DNA of 64,000 nt, taken from the NCBI GenBank assembly GCA_965262055.1, contig CBDHEI010000002.1:3540666-3604665 (forward strand), written 5' to 3'. The position numbers and the translations under genes were made by a program. Shown piece after piece: positions 61,292 through 64,000 of the stretch. Position 1 is the stretch's first letter. Each line of letters starts with the position of its first letter. Under the pieces are notes generated by a model that saw nothing but the letters and a program-made list of their open reading frames with translations, had not been told where the DNA came from and did no database searches. The DNA comes from G958296245 sp965262055 (GTDB lineage: Bacteria > Chloroflexota > Dehalococcoidia > Lucifugimonadales > G958296245).

Positions 61292-64000
61292 TCAATTGCA
61301 GAAGGGCAGGTCGCCCGTGTATTCGATACCGCGCAGGCTGCTCGGTATGCACCCGGTCAGCTGAGGATTATTTTGGATGTTCAGTTTCTCCAGGGCGGTC
61401 AGAAGGCCCAACTCCGGCGGTATCTTGCCGATTAACCCCGTTGGCTGATACTGAGAGCTAGCATGACGGAAATCCAGTTCGGTTACGCGGCCGCTGCCAT
61501 CGGAGCCAGAGGTGGTGACCCCATCCCATTGACCCAGGGGATTGTAGTTCAGCCAATTTTTACTGGAGGCCCACCTGCCAGGCACTGTTTTAAGAATGGC
61601 TTGCCATTCGGGACCGATGGCGCTTTCGTAGAGGGCCACCAGCGCCACCATGTCGGCGAGGTAGCCATTGGCGTAGGAGCTCGCCCAGGTCAGCTTGTTG
61701 CCCCAGATGGACACCTGTCGCAGGTTGGCGAGGTTGCCCAACTCGGACGGCAACTCGCCGCTCAGCCCGTTGTTGTCGAGGTACAGCGCTGTCAAGTTAG
61801 TGAGGCTGCCCAACTCTGGCGGTATTGTCCCACTCAACTGGTTGCCGTTGAGGCCCAGCGCTGTCAAGTTAGTGAGGCTGCCCAACTCCGGCGGTATCTC
61901 ACCGCTTAAACTGTTACTGTAGAGGTACAGTTCCGTCAGGTTGGTCAGGTTGCCCAACTCTGGCGGCAGCTCCCCGGTCAACTGATTCCCCGAGAGGTTC
62001 AGCTTTTCCAAGCTGGTCAGGTTGCCCAACTCTGGCGGCAGCTCCCCGGTCAGCTGAGGATTATTTTGGATGTTCAGTTTCTCCAGGGCGGTCAGAAGGC
62101 CCAACTCCGGCGGTATCTTGCCGATTAACCCCGTTGGCTGATACTGAGAGCTAGCATGACGGAAATCCAGTTCGGTTACGCGGCCGCTGCCATCGGAGCC
62201 AGAGGTGGTGACCCCATCCCATTGACCCAGGGGATTGTAGTTCAGCCAATTTTTACTGGAGGCCCACCTGCCAGGCACTGTTTTAAGAATGGCTTGCCAT
62301 TCGGGACCGATGGCGCTTTCGTAGAGGGCCACCAGCGCCACCATGTCGGCGAGGTAGCCATTGGCGTAGGAGCTCGCCCAGGTCAGCTTGTTGCCCCAGA
62401 TGGACACCTGTCGCAGGTTGGCGAGGTTGCCCAACTCGGACGGCAACTCGCCGCTCAGCCCGTTGTTGTCGAGGTACAGCAGGGTCAGGTTGGCCAGGTT
62501 GCCCAACTCCGCCGGCACCGGGCCGCTCAACTGGTTGGAGGCCAGGTTCAGCTTTTTCAGGCTGGCGAGTCTGCCTAACTCCGGCGGTATCGGCCCGCTT
62601 AAACCGGCGTGGCTGAGGTTCATATCCGTCAGGTTGGTCAGGTTGCCTAACTCCGGCGGTATCGGCCCGGTCAGCTGAGGATTATTTTGGATGTTCAGTT
62701 TCTCCAGGGCGGTCAGAAGGCCCAACTCCGGCGGTATCTTCCCGATTAACCCCGTTGGCTGATTCTGAGAGCTAGCATGACGGAAATCCAGTTCGGTTAC
62801 GCGGCCGCTGCCATCGGAGCCAGAGGTGGTGACCCCATCCCATTGACCCAGGGGATTGTAGTTCAGCCAATTTTTACTGGAGGCCCACCTGCCAGGCACT
62901 GTTTTAAGAGTGGCTTGCCATTCGGGACCGATGGCGCTTTCGTAGAGGGCCACCAGCGCCACCATGTCGGCGAGGTAGCCATTGGCGTAGGAATCCGCCC
63001 CAGTCAGCTTGTTGTCCCAGATGGACACCTGTCGCAGGTTGGCGAGGTTGCCCAACTCGGACGGCAACTCCCCACTCAACTGGTTAGTGTCGAGGTACAG
63101 CAGCGTCAGGTTGGACAGGTTGCCCAACTCCGCCGGCACCGGGCCGCTCAACTGGTTGTCGTTGAGGCTAAGCCGTTCAAGGTTGGAGAGGCTGCCCAAC
63201 TCTGGCGGTATTGTCCCACTCAACTGGTTGTAGTTGAGGCCCAGCGCTGTCAAGTTAGTGAGGCTGCCCAACTCTGGCGGTATCTCCCCGCTCAACTCGT
63301 TGTTGCGGAGGGACAGCGCTGTCAGGTTGGCGAGGCTGCCCAACGTCGGTGGTATCTCTCCGGTCAACTGATTCTGCCAGAGGAGCAGCGTTTCCAGGTT
63401 GGCGAGGCTGCCCAACTGCGGCGGTATCTCCCCGCTCAACTGGTTTTGTCCGAGGTCCAGTTCGGTGACGCGGTCGTTGAAGGCGGTGACCCCGTGCCAT
63501 TCGCCGACCGGCGCCGCGGTCAGCCAGTTGGAACTATTGGCCCAGTTTTCGCCGCCGGCGGAGTCGTAGAGGGCCATCAGCGCCACCATATCGGCGAGGA
63601 TGCCCGGCGGGTAGCTTTCCGCCCAGCTCAACTGGTTGCCCCACAGGGACACCTGCTCCAGGACGGCCAGGCTGCCCAGCTCTGACGGCAGTTCGCCGCT
63701 GAACTGGTTGTCGTGGAGATACAGGTCGGTCAGGTTGCCAAGGCTGCCCAACCCGGCGGGAATCTGACCGCTCAAGCGGTTGGGAGTGCAGGCGCAGCTC
63801 GGTCAAGTTGCTGAGGTTGCCCACCTCGGCCGGCAGGGCGCCGTCCAGTTGGTTGTTATCGACGCGGAGTACGGTCAGGCCGGTCAGGAAGCCCAGATCG
63901 GCGGGCAATTTCCCGCTTAACTGGTTGGAATGCAGGTGGAGTTCGGTCAGGCCGGTGAGCCGGCCCCAACTCCGCCGGTATCTCCTCGGCCAACTGGTTG
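61292..64000 (-). pseudogene. Long leucine-rich-repeat protein, open at right edge, two frameshifts
   Basis: The frame from 63775 to 61292 encodes over 820 residues of plant-type LRRs (LGSLTNLTALGLNYNQLSGT), alternating with insert domains containing DMVALVALYESAIGPEWQAI and WDGVTTSGSDGSGRVTELDF. It ends TGCIPSSLRGIEYTGDLPFC, a normal LRR cap. Upstream, LRR coding continues but is broken by an extra C near 63785 and an extra G near 63968, so the true N-terminus lies beyond the window. Such proteins are usually secreted and bind proteins or glycans. Both indels sit in short homopolymers and could be consensus errors. Confidence 0.8.
61361..63095 (-). repeat. Three near-identical LRR/insert modules
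   Basis: A block of about 400 bp starting GAGGATTATTTTGGATG occurs at 61361, 62055 and 62676. Each covers the LGLLTALEKLNIQNNP repeat plus the DMVALVALYES insert and is almost identical at the DNA level. The steps of 694 and 621 bp differ because the intervening LRR numbers differ. Confidence 0.85.

Noticed and set aside
1..64000. tRNA, rRNA, riboswitch or CRISPR array
   Set aside because: Read through on both strands for tRNA arm motifs, regular 24-40 bp direct repeats with spacers, and known leader motifs; none was convincing. Small or divergent RNAs could be missed by eye.

Overview
The window is G+C-rich double-stranded bacterial DNA, and its gene content suggests a Chloroflexota relative (Dehalococcoidia or SAR202-like). 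That placement is an inference. It rests on a LexA whose operator resembles the Gram-positive SOS box, a PimA-like glycosyltransferase beside a CDP-alcohol phosphatidyltransferase, lipoproteins and adhesins with Pro/Thr linkers, RCC1-like and 'AQVGETL' Ig-like repeats, and a very high load of transposon relics. No rRNA, tRNA or CRISPR array was seen.

Layout. (1) 1-2.1 kb: the right end of an IS1380-like element, which truncates a secreted S1C serine protease that also carries a frameshift. (2) 2.3-18.9 kb: a largely intact chromosomal core. It holds an amidohydrolase, a two-subunit ABC exporter (second subunit split by an IS1380-family insertion with a 5-bp target duplication), a TolB-like lipoprotein, a prepilin peptidase, a methyltransferase/AlkB/peroxiredoxin cluster, three tandem copies of an unknown P-loop-like protein, a possible glycophospholipid operon, and lexA with its own promoter and SOS box. 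(3) 19.0-25.7 kb: a decayed mobile island (A) with small Zn-binding proteins, a primase-like fragment, a 24-bp perfect inverted repeat, and fragments of IS1380, IS21, IS110 and another transposase. (4) 26.1-32.5 kb: a defence-like island. A SNF2 helicase plus SWIM protein operon sits next to the wreck of a type I restriction-modification locus (hsdM and hsdR ends), a toxin-antitoxin pair and an IS21 relic. (5) 32.5-34.3 kb: a second intact copy of the IS1380-family element. (6) 34.4-40.2 kb: integrative island B. A tyrosine integrase is followed by a chain of tiny, translationally coupled genes, several with CxxC motifs. Parts of B are duplicated in A, one part direct and one inverted. (7) 40.5-42.8 kb: a complete copy of the other IS1380-like element, between a truncated secreted ORF and a truncated acetyltransferase. 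(8) 42.9-48.1 kb: a giant surface protein (phosphohistidine swivel and pyruvate-phosphate-dikinase-like part plus Ig-like repeats) with one frameshift near its end. (9) 48.2-59.5 kb: a second accessory region bracketed by inverted copies of a small HTH gene. It contains convergent large serine recombinases, an RHH regulator, repeated hairpin elements, an HTH/coiled-coil protein, about 1 kb of degenerate non-coding repeats, a protein with four HTH domains, and a TPR protein. (10) 59.7-64.0 kb: a membrane protein and a long LRR protein open at the right edge.

How the parts relate: the core genes point to envelope, stress and alkylation-damage functions under at least one SOS promoter. The islands show repeated integration, duplication and decay. 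The best candidates for poorly described biology are the triplicated P-loop-like family, the methyltransferase/AlkB pair, the SNF2-SWIM operon, the repeated hairpin elements at 53.5 and 54.1 kb, and the four-HTH protein with its repeat-rich leader. Several genes carry single-base frameshifts; sequence data alone cannot separate true pseudogenes from consensus errors.
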